Shown here piece by piece: positions 22,184 through 33,299 of a stretch of 64,000 nt of DNA. Each line of letters opens with the position of its first letter. The stretch's first letter is position 1. Below the pieces are notes generated by a model, which saw only the letters and a list, made by a program, of their open reading frames with translations, made no database searches and was not told the DNA's origin. The DNA is from Arachis hypogaea (lineage: Eukaryota > Streptophyta > Magnoliopsida > Fabales > Fabaceae), in assembly GCF_003086295.3 (NCBI RefSeq), contig NC_092047.1, positions 65,452,054 to 65,516,053 on the forward strand, written 5' to 3'. The translations under genes were made by a program, and so were the position numbers.

Positions 22184-22708
22184 ACGCGGACGCGTGGGTG
22201 ACGCGGTCACGTGGTGCGCGATAAGGTTAGGTGACGCAGGCGCTTGGGTCACGCGATCGCGTGGCCTGATTTGTGCGATTGGCGCGAGTGCAGCCTCGCG
22301 TTCGCACAACTCTCTGTTCGAAACTTAGTATTGCCAAAATCCAGGGTGACGCAGTCGCGTGGTCGACGCGATCGCGTGAGTGGCCATTATAGGGGTATGA
22401 CGCGGACGCGTGAGCCATGCGTCCGCGTGGTAAGGTTTGTGCGTTCAGCACCATTCCAGCACCACTCTAGCACAACTTTCGGTCGTGCACCTTTTCGGAC
22501 GTCAATTTCCAGGTCATGCGGCCGCGTGAGTGATGCGGACACGTGGGAGGCAGGTTCCCCATGTGACGCGGACGCGTCAGCGACGCGGTCGTGTGGGATG
22601 ATTTGTGCTAAAGGCACGCCTCCAGCCACGCTACCGCGTGACTCTCTGTTCGATTTCTCTTCTTCACAACGCACATGTGACGCGGACGCGTCAGCGACGC
22701 TACCACGT
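22184..22708. repeat. Array of 12-nt palindrome doublets (ACGCGNNCGCGT type)
   Basis: Seven doublets start at 22184, 22234, 22349, 22400, 22516, 22566 and 22680. In each, the second 12-mer starts exactly 17 nt after the first (for example 22184/22201 and 22566/22583). Doublet steps alternate about 50 and 115 bp, which gives a higher unit of about 166 bp. The region is CpG-dense inside an AT-rich element. Long open frames on both strands here are by-products of the repeats. Confidence 0.9.
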
Positions 22709-22960
22709 CGCGTGTGTGCTTTTTTTTTTAATAATGCAGTATGCATAATGCAATGCTAATATGAATGTTATGCAAAATTCCAGGTTCAATACAATAAAAC
22801 AAAATAAAACTCGAAAACAAATAAAACTAAATAAAAATGAAAAAGGAACGATCATACCATGGTGGGTGGTCTCCCACCTAGCACTTTTAGTTAAAGTCCT
22901 TAAGTTGGACATTTGGTGAGCTCCTTGTCATGGCGGCTTGTGCTTGAACTCATCCTGAAA

Positions 22961-24511
22961 CTACCACCAATGCTTGGACTTCCAATGGCCTCCGGGGTCC
23001 CAAACTAAGCGCAGAAAGCCTTCAAGTAAGTTAAAGCAAGTGACAAGGCCCCAAGAGTGTTGATTGCCAGAATGAATTACGGGGTCCCAAACCTTGCTTT
23101 TGCACCCGTCTTCTTGTTGAGCAATATTGTTCCATCCGGGTGGCAGGCAATCTGAATTCTCACTAAGGCGGCCAAACAACTTCCTAGACCCATTCAGTTG
23201 AGCCCTACACCAACCTTTGCGTGTAAACTTAAAGCTTCCAACCATAATGAACCTTGCAGGACAATTCTTACCACTGACCATCTTCCTTTTACTCTTAATG
23301 CCACAAAGAGCTCTAAGCTGACCATCTGTCTCAAGCAAAGCATATTCAAGTGAGCTAATTAAGGTTAGAGATGAGAGATTTACCCACTTGAATGAAGGTA
23401 TGGATGGTGATGGTTTTGGGGGAGAAGTCTCCAACAACTTTGGCAAGGTGATTTCCAGCTCAATTCCCTTGTGCTCTTCTTTGACGATTTCCACCTCTTT
23501 GCAAGCTTGTTCAATATCAACCTCTTCCTCTTGGTAGCTTTCTTCCAATATGATCTCTTCTTCATTGTTCACCAAGGGCATGGGAGGTTGTGCCTCTTCT
23601 TCTTTAATTTCCACGTCAAGTCCAATGGGAGAGGATTCAATTGTAGATAAGAATTCATCAATGATTGAATCCATCTCTTGATCATCCCCTTCAAAGTCTT
23701 CCATCATGATATGCCTTGGAGGTTGTACACCCTCCTCAACATCAAATTCAACCGTCTTGGAAGGAGGTTCTATGTCTTGACTTTCCCACGGAGGTTTAGC
23801 ATCTCCCAAGTCTTCAACCACTTCTTCTTCTTCAATAATTCCGGCTTCCTCCACTTGTTCCAGTACAAATTCATGCTCCTTGCTGTCCACCGGAGTTTCT
23901 AATGTCTCCTTCATGCTACGTTCTTCATTAGATTATCCACATGAAGCCATGGGGGTTCCTTGAGTGTCCGAACGTCGGGAACCTAATTGATTTATCTCTT
24001 GATTCAATTAGTGAAGGGTTGCATGAAATCTTTCCACTGTTTCCTTGAGACGATCCTTTGATTCTTGTTGTGCTCGGCTATCATAAGTAGGATTATAGTG
24101 CTCTTGGATTGATGGATATGGAGATGGTGAATATTGAGGTGGTGGTTCTGGGCATGGTTCATATGGTGGTTGGTGTGGTGGATAAAGATTAGGGTTATAT
24201 AGTGGTGTTTGGTGGTAAGGGGCTTGTGAGTATGGTGGTTCAAAGTTGTGTTGAGGAGATGGTTCATTGGCATATGATGGAGCTTGCTGGTAACTACAAG
24301 GGGGTCCACCATATCTATTGTCTTGGTATGCATTGTAGGATGGTCGTTGTCCATGGTATCTTGGAAGGTGATGTTGCCGAAAGGGTTGATCAGATCCTCG
24401 TAGCTCCTTCCATCTCTGATTGTTTTGACCTTGATGCATCTTCCTGTTATAATTTCCATTCCTTGCAACAACATTGGAACCAAACTCAAAGCGAGAGGGG
24501 TGAGAACTCAT
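22961..24511 (-). pseudogene. Gag-position ORF of family C, two in-frame stops
   Basis: One frame from ATG at 24509-24511 to the stop at 22961, interrupted only by TAA at 24008-24010 and TAA at 23933-23935. It matches the intact 517-codon ORF at 52650-54203 in length and order. The N-terminal third is Pro/Tyr/Gln/His-rich (SYQQAPSYANEPSPQHNF), followed by a short helix (QESKDRLKETVERFHATL), a Glu-rich acidic middle, and a basic conserved C-terminal part with GQLRALCGIKSKRKM, NCPARFIMVGSFKF and LVWDPGGHWKSKHWW. I recognise no known family and see no zinc knuckle. Its position after the leader suggests a Gag-like role (inference). Confidence 0.75.
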
Positions 24512-24539
24512 AATAGTAAATAAAAATTAAAAACGAAAA

Positions 24540-24920
24540 TAAAAACAAATTTTAAATTAAAAGGTTATTGAAATTTCAATTTTGAAATTTGAAATTTGAA
24601 ATTTTGAATTTTAAATTTTTGAATTTTGAAATTTGAATTTTGAAATTTGAAATTTAAATATTGGATTTTGAAATTTGATTTTTGGAAATAAGATAAGATG
24701 AGATTTTGAAAAAGTTATGATTTTTTTGAAAAAGATTTGAATTTTGAAATTTAAATTTTGAAATTTAAAATTTTGAATTTTGAAATTTGAATTTTAAATT
24801 TTTAAATTTGAATTTTAAAAATTGAAATTTGAAATTTTGAAATTTGAATTTAAAATTTAATTTGAATTTTTGAAAATTGAAATTTGAAATTTGAAATTTG
24901 AGTTTTAAATTTTGAATTTT
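24540..24920. repeat. Low-complexity leader, ttgaaatttgaat-type repeats
   Basis: Short degenerate units of gaaatttgaattt fill the stretch between the primer site and the ORF. The plus-strand copy has the counterpart at 52490-52600. Frames through it are not genes. Confidence 0.8.
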
Positions 24921-25212
24921 TGAATTTAATGAGGAAAGAGAAAAATAATAAAATGACACCAAACTTAAAATTTTTAGATCAAAACAAAGAAAACAACTAA
25001 GAACAACTTGAAGGTCAAGATGAACACGAAGAACAACTTGAAGATCAAGATGAACACCAAGAACAAATTTTTTGAAAAATTTTTAATAACTAAATAAAAA
25101 CCAATAACCTCTTAATTTACGAAAAAGCAAAAATAAAAACGAAAATAAAAATAAATAAACAGGTAAAAAGCAAATATTTACAATAACCAATAATAAGGCA
25201 CACGTTTGCAAT

Positions 25213-25230
25213 TCCCCGGCAACGGCGCCA
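25213..25230 (-). promoter_or_regulatory. Primer binding site for tRNA-Asp, family C
   Basis: Perfect 18-nt match (TGGCGCCGTTGCCGGGGA on the minus strand), three bases inside the 5' LTR. Confidence 0.93.
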
Positions 25231-25233
25231 TTT

Positions 25234-26698
25234 TGAAAGAGCTGGAAGATTGATGGTTTAGAAGTTATAATAAATACTCGTTGTAAGTATAGTTACTAAA
25301 CCAAGCAATCAACCTTTCTTACAAAAGTTTTGGTTGTCACAAGTAACAAACCCCTTTTTAAAATTGATAACCGAGTATTTAAACCTCGGGTCGTCTTCTC
25401 AAGGAATTGCAGGGAGGTATGTTCTTATTATTGGTTATGAGCCTTCTAAATTGGGGGTTTTGAAAGTAAGGAAGCAGTATGTTGAATGATGATAAGAATA
25501 AAATAAATAACTATAAAATAGACTCTTGGCAAGGTATGAAAACTGGAAGTCCTATCCTGGTTATCCTTATCAATTGTAATGAGAATTGGATTTTTCTCAC
25601 ACTTTGTTAACCTCTAACTATGAAGGTAAGTTAAGTGGATGAATTAATTCTGATTCCTCAAGTCCTAGTCTTTCCTTGAGAAAAGTTAGAGTTATTGGAA
25701 CCCGAATTAATTCTAGAAAAATTCCAATTTTCAATCAACTATGAGTTTGATAACTCAAGCATCTCCAATGACTCAACCAAATCCAAAAGGGAAAAATCTA
25801 AATTATTTATATAAATAAAAGAAAGCAATCATAATTCTGAAATACCTCAAATTATATTAAATAAAGAAATCAATTCTAACATGGAGTTCATAAGCAAATT
25901 AGGCAACATAACTAATACAAGCATTAAAGCATCTGAAAGTAAAAGAGAAATATAAAAATATAAGGAATATTGAACCTGTGACTGAAGATGAGTTGAACTA
26001 AACTAATAGAAATCCTAAAATCCTAATCCTAAGAGAGAGGAGAGAACCTCTCTCTCTAAAAACTACATCTAAATCCTAAAATTGTGAATATGAAAGCTTC
26101 ATTATGAATGGATGCATTCCCCCACTTTATAGCCTCTAATCTGTGTCTTCTGGGCTGAAAACTTGGTCAAAAACAGCCCAGAAATCGCCGGAGAGGAAAT
26201 CTACCACGCTGGTTTTTTGTCACTGCGACGCATCCGAATGGAGCACGCATTCGCGTCGCCTAGCGTCAGGGCAACTATGACATATTATATATCAAATCGA
26301 AGCCCCGAACATTAGCTTTCCAACGCAACTGGAAACGCATCGTTTGGACCTCTTTAGCTCAAGTTATGACTGTTTGAATGTGAAGAGATCAGGCTGACAG
26401 CTTTGCAGTTCCTTCAACTTCTTGTATTCCTTCCGCTTTTGCATGCTTCCTTTCCATCCTCCAAGCCATTCCTGCCCTATAATCTCTGAAAACACTTAAC
26501 ACACATATCAAGGCATCTAATGGTAATAAGAGAGGATTAATAATTAGCAATTTAAAGGCCAAAGAAGCATGTTTTCAATCATAGCACAAAATCAGGAAGG
26601 AAAATATAAAACATGCGAATTGTATGAATAAGTGGGTGAAAGATTGATAAAATCCACTCAATTGAGCACAAGATAAACCATAAAATAGTGGTTTATCA
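25234..26698 (-). repeat. 5' LTR of the family C element
   Basis: Pairs with 18553-20016 with only scattered differences, so the insertion is young. It carries the shared LTR core at 26276-26405 with a TATA-like tatatat. One palindrome doublet (acgcatccgaat then acgcattcgcgt, offset 17) lies near 26228. Confidence 0.9.
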
Positions 26699-26821
26699 GC
26701 CATACTCTCGTTCCACCCCAGATTCATAAAGATGAAGAACTACAATACATGATAGAATGGAATCAAACATGAATTAAAGTAGAAAAGTAATGATATTAAT
26801 CCATAGGAATGAGCAGAGCTC

Positions 26822-28435
26822 TGGTGTGCGAAATCGTGATCATTCCATTCCTTGGTGACGGCGCTAAAAACTCAATATGCACATTCATGATCTTATATAT
26901 GTTTCACAACTTCGTACAACTAACCAGCAATTGCACTGGGTCGTCCAAGTAATAAACCTTACGTGAGTAACGGTCGATCCCACGGAGATTGTCGCCTTGA
27001 AGCAAGCTATGGTCACCTTGTAAATCTCAGTCAGGCGGATTCAAATTGTTTTATAGTGATAAATAAAAGATAAATAGAATATAACTAGGATAGAGATACT
27101 TATTTAATTAATTGGTGAGAATTTCAGATAAGCGTATAGAGATGCTTTCATTCCACTGATCTCTGCTTTCCTGCTGTCTTCATCCAATCAATCCTACTCC
27201 TTTCCATGGCAAGCTTTATATAGGGCATCACCGTTGTCAATGGCTACATCCCATCCTCCTGTGAAAATGGTCCAATGCGCTGTCACTGCATGGCTAATCA
27301 TCTGTCGGTTCTCAATCATACTGGAATAGGATTTACTATCCTTTTTGCGTCTGTCACTACGCCCAGCACTCGCGAGTTTGAAGCTCGTCACAGCCATCCC
27401 TTCCCAGATCCTACTCGGAATACCACAGACAAGGTTTAGACTTTTCAGATCTCAGGAATGGCCATCAATGGGTTCTAACTTATACCACGAAGACGCTAAT
27501 AACTCGGACTCGGTCCCCTGTATTAGATATCCAAGAGATATCCATTCAATCGAAGGTAGAACGGAAGTGGTTGTCAGGCACGCGTTCATAGAGGAAAACA
27601 GTAGTGACTAGGGTTGAAGTTCGAATGAATATCTTAGAAGCAGAATAAGTTGAATTGAATAGAAAAACGGTAGTATTTTGCATTAATCTTTGAGGAACAG
27701 CAGAGCTCCACACCTTAATCTATGGTGTGTAAAAACTCTACCGTTGAAAAATACATAAGTGAAAGGTTCAGGCATGGCCGAATAGCCAGCCCCCTAGTCT
27801 AAGAACTAAACGTCCAGAGATGATCCCAAGATGTAAATACAACAGTAAAAAGTCCTATTTATACTAAACTAGTTACTAGGGTTTACAGAAATGAGTAAAT
27901 GATGCAGAAATCCACTTATGGAGCCCACTTGGTGTGTGCTTGGGCTGAGCTTGAAGTTTACACGTGGAGTTGAACGCCAGTTTGTAACATGTTTCTGGCG
28001 TTGAACTCCACTTTGCAACTTGTTTCTGGCGCTGAACGCCAGACTGCAACATGGAACTGGCGTTCAATGCCAGTTTGCGTCGTCTAAACTCAGGCAAAGT
28101 GTAGACTATTATATATTGGATGTCTACTTTCCAACGCAATTGGAAGCGCGCCATTTGGAGTTCTGTAGCTCCAGAAAATCTACTTTGAGTGCAGGGAGGT
28201 CAGAATCCAACAGCATCTGCAGTCCTTCTTCAACCTCTGAATCTGATTTTTGCTCAGGTCCCTCAATTTCAGCCAGAAAATACCTGAAATCATAGAAAAA
28301 CACACAAACTCATAGTAAAGTCCAGAAACGTGAATTTTAATTAAAAACTAATAAAAATATACTAAAAACTAACTAAATCATACTGAAAACTATGTAAAAA
28401 TAATGCCAAAAAGCGTATAAATTATCCGCTCATCA
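26822..28435 (-). repeat. 3' LTR, family A
   Basis: Plus strand TGGTGTGCGAAATCG to CGCTCATCA. It contains a second, inner primer-site-like sequence (26849-26866), four palindrome units every 31 bp (27964, 27995, 28026, 28057), and the shared LTR core (28102-28222). Confidence 0.9.
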
Positions 28436-29570
28436 CAACACCAAACTTAAATTGTTGCTTGTCCCCAAGCAACTGAAAATCAAAATAGGATAAAAAGAAG
28501 AGAATATACTATAAATTCTAAAATATCAATGAAACATAGCTCCAATCAGATGAGCGGGACTTGTAGCTTTTTCCCTCTTGAATAGTTTTGGCATCTCACT
28601 TTATCCATTGAAGTTCAGAATGATTGGCATCTATAGGAACTCAGAGTTCAGATAGTGTTATTGATTCTCCTAGTTCAGTATGTTGATTCTTGACCACAGC
28701 TACTTTATAAGTCTTGGCCGTGGCCCTAAGCACTTTGTTTTCCAATATTACCACCGGATACATAAATGCCATAGACACATAATTGGGTGAACCTTTTCAG
28801 ATTGTGACTCAGCTTTGCTAAAGTCCCCAATTAAAGGTGTCCAGGGTTCTTAAGCACACTCTTCTTTTGCTTTGGACCTTGACTTTAACCGCTCAGTCTC
28901 AAGTTTTCACTTGACACCTTCACGCCACAAGCACATGGTTAGGGACAGCTTAGTTTAGCCGCTTAGGCTAGGATTTTATTCCTTTAGGCCCTCTTATCCA
29001 CTGATGCTCAAAGCCTTGGATCCTTTTTTGTTACCCTTGCCTTTTGGTTTTAAGGGTTACTGGCTTTTTGCTCTTGCCTTTTGGTTTAAAGAGCTTTTGG
29101 CTTTTTCTGCTTGCTTTTTCTTTTTCTTTTTCTTTTTTTTTTCTTCGCAAGCTTTCTGTATTCACTGCTTTTTCTTGCCTCAAGAATCAATTTTAGGATT
29201 TTTCAGATTATCAAATAACATTTCTCCTTATCATCATTCTTTCAAGAGCCAACATATTTAACATTCTTAAACAACAACTTCAAAAGACATATGTATTGTT
29301 CAAGCATTCATTCAGAAAACAAAAAGTATTGTCACCACATCAAGATAATTAAGCTAGTTTCAAGGATGAATTCGAAACCATGTACTTCTTGTTCTTTTGT
29401 AGTTAAAACATTTTTCATTTAAGAAAGATGATGAATTCATAGGACATTCATAACTTTAAGGCATAGACACTTAACTACTAATGATCATGTAATAAGACAA
29501 AAACATAAACATAAAGCATAGTAAACAAAAAATAGTAAAATAAATAGACAAGGAGATTAAGGAATGAGTC
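28436..29570 (-). other. Family A 3' untranslated region
   Basis: Starts with the tract read as TAAGTTTGGTGTTG on the minus strand beside the LTR, then non-coding sequence with a T-rich run near 29110-29145. No gene is seen. The same region in plus orientation is at 39110-39375. Confidence 0.7.
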
Positions 29571-29574
29571 CACC

Positions 29575-30014
29575 TTAGTGAGGGTGGCGTCTTCCTCTTC
29601 TTGAAGAACCAATGGTGCTTTTGAGCTCCTCTATGTCTCTTCCTTGTCTTTGTTGTTCCTCCCTCATAGCTCTTTGATCTTCTCTAATTTCATGGAGGAT
29701 GATGGAATGCTCTTGGTGCTCCATCCTTAGTTGTCCCATGTTGGAACTTAATTCACCTAAGGAAATGTTGATTTGTTCCCAATAGTTTTGTGGAGGAAAG
29801 TGCATCCCTTGAGGCATCTCAGGGATTTCATGATGAGGAATTTCCTCATGCTCATGTTGAGGTCCATGAGTGGGCTCTCTTGATGTGCAGTCAAATGCTC
29901 TATTACTGAGCTATGGACCCTTGAGATGAATCTCTCCATCTCCCATGACTCAGAGGTGGAAGCAATTTCCTTCCCTTTCCTCTTTCTAGAGGTTTCTCTG
30001 GCCTTAGGTGCCAT
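29575..30014 (-). pseudogene. Remnant of putative plant transposon protein ORF
   Basis: Starts MAPKARETSRKRKGKEI and ends in a Gln/Glu-rich coiled coil (LRMEHQEHSIILHEIREDQR). Between them the main domain is deleted: the start jumps within about 30 residues to the PHHEIPEMPQGMHFPPQNYWEQI area, and a frame change follows. The fuller relatives at 61880-64000 contain the missing domain, which I take to be Pfam 'putative plant transposon protein' (PF20167, from memory). Its function is unknown. Confidence 0.7.
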
Positions 30015-30445
30015 TAATGGTTATGGAAAAACAAAAGCAATGCTTTTACCACACCAAACTTAAAATGTTTGCTCGTCCCCGAGCAAAAGAAGAGAAGAAA
30101 GAGGAGAAGAAGAAGAAAATAGATGAGATGGAGAGGTGTGAGTGGTTTGGCCAAGGGGGGTTGTAGGTGATATGATGTATGAAAAGGAAGGAGTGATGGT
30201 TTGAATTTGAGTGGGTGGGTGTAGGTGGGTGTATGATGGTTTTGGAGGGGAATTGGAGGTGATTAGTGGAGGTTATTTTGGGAAGAGAGTTATGAAAAGG
30301 TGTGAAGAGGAGAGAAGAAGTAGGTGGGGTTCCTGTGGGGTCCACAGATCCTGAGGAATCCTGTGGGGTCCACAGATCCTGAGGTGATTGAGGATTTCTC
30401 ATCCCTGCACCTTTTAGACGTGTAAAACGTCTTATATATGCAATC

Positions 30446-30716
30446 CTGGCGTTTAACGCCAGATTGCAGCATGTTTCTGGCGTTAAACGCCACTTCCATG
30501 CTTGTTTTGGGCGTTCAACGCCAGTCTGCAGCATATTTCTGGCGTTGAACGCCAGTATGGTGCATGTTTCTGGCGTTAAACGCCAGTCTGATGGTTGTTT
30601 CTGGCGTTTAACACCAGCTTTCCTCTTGGTGCAATCCTGGCATTTAAACGCCAGACTGCTGCTTGTTTCTGGCATTTAACACCAGTTTCATGCTCTGTTC
30701 TGGCGTTAAACGCCAG
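30446..30716. repeat. 31-bp minisatellite of 17-nt palindromes, nine copies
   Basis: Units start at 30446, 30477, 30508, 30539, 30570, 30601, 30637, 30669 and 30700, with steps of 31, 31, 31, 31, 31, 36, 32 and 31. The core CTGGCGTTTAACGCCAG has two perfect 8-nt arms around one variable base. Spacers of ~14 nt vary but share gcatgttt-like text. The family A LTRs hold four units of the same motif with the same period. Confidence 0.93.
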
Positions 30717-30975
30717 CCAGATGCTCTTTTCCTCCAGGGTGTGATTTTCCTTCTGCTGTTTTTCATTCTGTTTTTGATTTTTCAGTAGTTTTTGTGACTC
30801 CACATGATCATCAACCTAATAAAACATGAAAATAAATAAAATAAAAATAAAAATAAAATAAAAATGATTAAATAACATTGGGTTGCCTCCCAACAAGCGC
30901 TTCTTTAATGTCAATAGCTTGACAGTGGGCTTTCATAGAGCCACACAGGTGATCAGGTCAATTTTATAGACTCCC

Positions 30976-31054
30976 AACACCAAACTTAGAGTTTGGATAT
31001 GGGAGTTCAACACCAAACTTAGAGTTTGGCTGAGGCCTTCCAACACCAAACTTA
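30976..31054. repeat. Three copies of the family A polypurine-tract-like motif
   Basis: aacaccaaactta occurs at 30976, 31009 and 31042, steps of 33 bp. The same text abuts the 3' LTR at 28436 and recurs at 30051, 34360 and 34555. Confidence 0.85.
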
Positions 31055-31120
31055 GAGTTTGACTGTGGGGGCTTTAGTTGACTCTGTACTGAGAGAAGCT
31101 TTCTATGCTTCCTCTCATTG

Positions 31121-33267
31121 TTACAGAAGGAGATTCTTGAGTTTAAACACAAGGTTGTCCTCATTCAGTTGAAGGATCAATTCTCCTTTGTCTACATCAA
31201 TCACAGCTCTTGCTGTGGCTAGGAAGGGTCTTCCAAGGATGATGGATTCATCCTCATCCTTCCCAGTGTCTAAGATTATGAAATCAGCAGGGATGTAAAG
31301 GTCTTCAACCTTTACTAACATGTTCTCTACTAGTCCATAAGCCTACTTTCTTGAGTTGTCTGCCATCTCTAGTGGGATTCTGGCAGCTTGTACCTCAAAG
31401 ATTCCCAGTTTCTCCATTACAGAGAGGGGCATGAGGTTTATCCCTGACCCAAGGTCACATAGAGCCTTTTCAAAGGTCATGGTGCCTATGGTACAAGGTA
31501 TTAAGAACTTTCCAGGATCCTGTTTCTTCTGAGGCAATGTCAGTTGATCCAGATCACTTAGTTCATTGGTGAGCAAGGGAGGTTCTTCTTCCCAAGTCTC
31601 ATTACCAAATAAATTGGCATTCAGCTTCATGATTGCACCAAGGTACTTGGCAACTTGCTCTTCAGTAACATCCTTATTCTCTTCAGAAGAAGAATACTCA
31701 TCAGAGCTCATGAATGGCATAAGGAGGTTCAATGGAATCTCTATGGTCTCTAGATGAGTCTCAGATTCCTTTGGTTCCTCAGAGGGAAACTCCTTATTGA
31801 TCACTGGATGTCCCAGGAGGTCTTCCTCACTGGGATTCACGTCCTCCTCCTCTCTTGTGGGTTCGGCCATGATGGTTAATTCAATGGCCTTGCACTCTCC
31901 TTTTGGATTTTCTTCTGTATTGCTTGGGAGAGTACTAGGAGGGATTTCAGTGACCCTTTTACTCAGTTGGCCCACTTGTGCCTCCAAATTTCTAATGGAG
32001 GACCTTGTTTCATTCATGAAACTTAAAGTGGCCTTAGATAGATCAGAGACTATATTTGCTAAGCTAGATGGCTTCTGCTCAGAATTCTCTGTCTGTTGCT
32101 GAGTGGATGATGGAAAAGGTTTGCTATTGTTAAACCTATTTCTTCCACCATTATTAAAGCCTTGTTGAGGCTTTTGTTGATCCTTCGATGAGAGATTTGG
32201 ATGATTTCTCTATGAGGGATTATAGGTGTTTCCATATGGTTCACCCATGTAATTCACCTTTGCTATTGCAGAGTTCTCAGGATCATAAGCTTCTTCTTCA
32301 GAAGATGCCTCTTGAGTACTGTTGGATGCAGCATGCATTCCATTCAGACTCTGAGAAATCATATTGACTTTCTGAGTCAATATTTTATTCTGAGCCAATA
32401 TAGCATTCAGAGTGTCAATTTCAAGAACTCCCTTCTTCATAGGCGTCCCATTATTCACAGGATTCCTTTCAGAAGTGTACATGAACTGGTTATTATCAAC
32501 CATGTCAATGAGTTCTTGAGCTTCTGCAGGCGTTTTCTTTAGGTGAATGGATCTACCTGCAGAATGGTCCAGTGACATCTTTGATAACTCAGACAGACCA
32601 TCATAGAATATATCCAGAATGGTCCATTCTGAAAGCATGTCAGAAGGACACTTTTTGGTCAGTTGCTTGTACCTCTCCCAAGTTTCATAGAGGGATTCTC
32701 CTTCTTTCTGTCTGAAGGTTTGAACATCCACTCTAAGCTTACTAAGCTTTTGAGGAGGGAAGAACTTGGCTAAGAAAGTCGTGACCAGCTTATCCCAAGA
32801 GTTCAGGCTATCCTTAGGTTGAGAGTCCAACCATACTCTAGCTCTGTCTCTTACAGCAAACGGGAAAAGCATAAGCCTGTAGACCTCGGGATCAACCCCA
32901 TTGGTCTTAACAGTATCATAGATCTGCAAGAATTCAGTTAAGAACTGAAAAGGATCTTCAAATGGAAATCCATGAAACTTGCAGTTCTGCTGCTTCAAAA
33001 AAACTAATTGAGGTTTCAGCTCAAAATTGTTTGCCCCAATGGCAGGAATGGAGATGCTTCTTCCATGTAAATTGGAATTAGGTGCAATAAAGTCACCAAG
33101 CATCCCTTATTATTATTTTCGGCTGCCATCTCCTCTTCCTGTTCAAAAATTCCTGTAAGGTTGTCTCTGGATTGTTGTATTTTAACTTCTCTTAGTTTCC
33201 TTTTCAGAGTCCTTTCAGATTCAGGATCTGCTTCAACAAGAATGTTCTTGTCCTTGCTCCTGCTCAT
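31121..33267 (-). pseudogene. Athila-type gag and protease ORF, broken
   Basis: ATG at 33265-33267. The first ~55 codons (SRSKDKNILVEADPESERTL) are separated from the main frame by a one-base shift near 33104. The Gag domain follows (FPFAVRDRARVWLDSQPKDS, FFPPQKLSKLRVDVQTFRQ, YETWERYKQLTKKCP). A TAG at 32210-32212, a coiled linker and the retropepsin (CDLGSGINLMP, later IILGRPFLATARAVIDV) come next, with a TAG at 31343-31345 inside the protease. Apart from these the frame is one. It would make particle protein and protease. No RT follows, unlike in autonomous relatives. Confidence 0.85.
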
Positions 33268-33299
33268 ATGACAAAGAAGGGAATAACAAAGAAAATATG

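Larger units (their letters stand above)
18553..26698 (-). mobile_element. Family C non-autonomous LTR retrotransposon
   Basis: Two nearly identical LTRs (18553-20016 and 25234-26698, 1464 and 1465 bp) enclose 5.2 kb. A tRNA-Asp primer site sits by the right LTR and a purine tract by the left, so it is transcribed leftwards. The flanks gtcat (18548-18552) and gccat (26699-26703) are a target duplication with one mismatch. No RT, RNase H or integrase is visible. The only long ORF (22961-24511) is in the gag position and broken by two stops. It must have moved with enzymes from another element. Confidence 0.9.

Noticed and set aside
22244..22759. 171-codon plus-strand frame and similar frames at 22019-22454 and 54873-55241
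   Set aside because: They run through the CpG-rich palindrome arrays, where stop codons are rare by composition; the translation is repetitive Arg/Ala/Thr/His text with no domain.
24765..24962. 65-codon frame rich in Phe, Lys and Asn
   Set aside because: It is the translation of the ttgaaatttgaat low-complexity leader.
29004..29261. 85-codon Phe-rich frame
   Set aside because: It is produced by a T-rich stretch of the family A 3' untranslated region; no start context or domain.
30446..30716. CRISPR-like look: palindromic repeats with variable spacers
   Set aside because: This is a plant retroelement, there are no cas genes, spacers are only ~14 nt and related to each other, and the same motif lies in the LTRs. 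It is a minisatellite.
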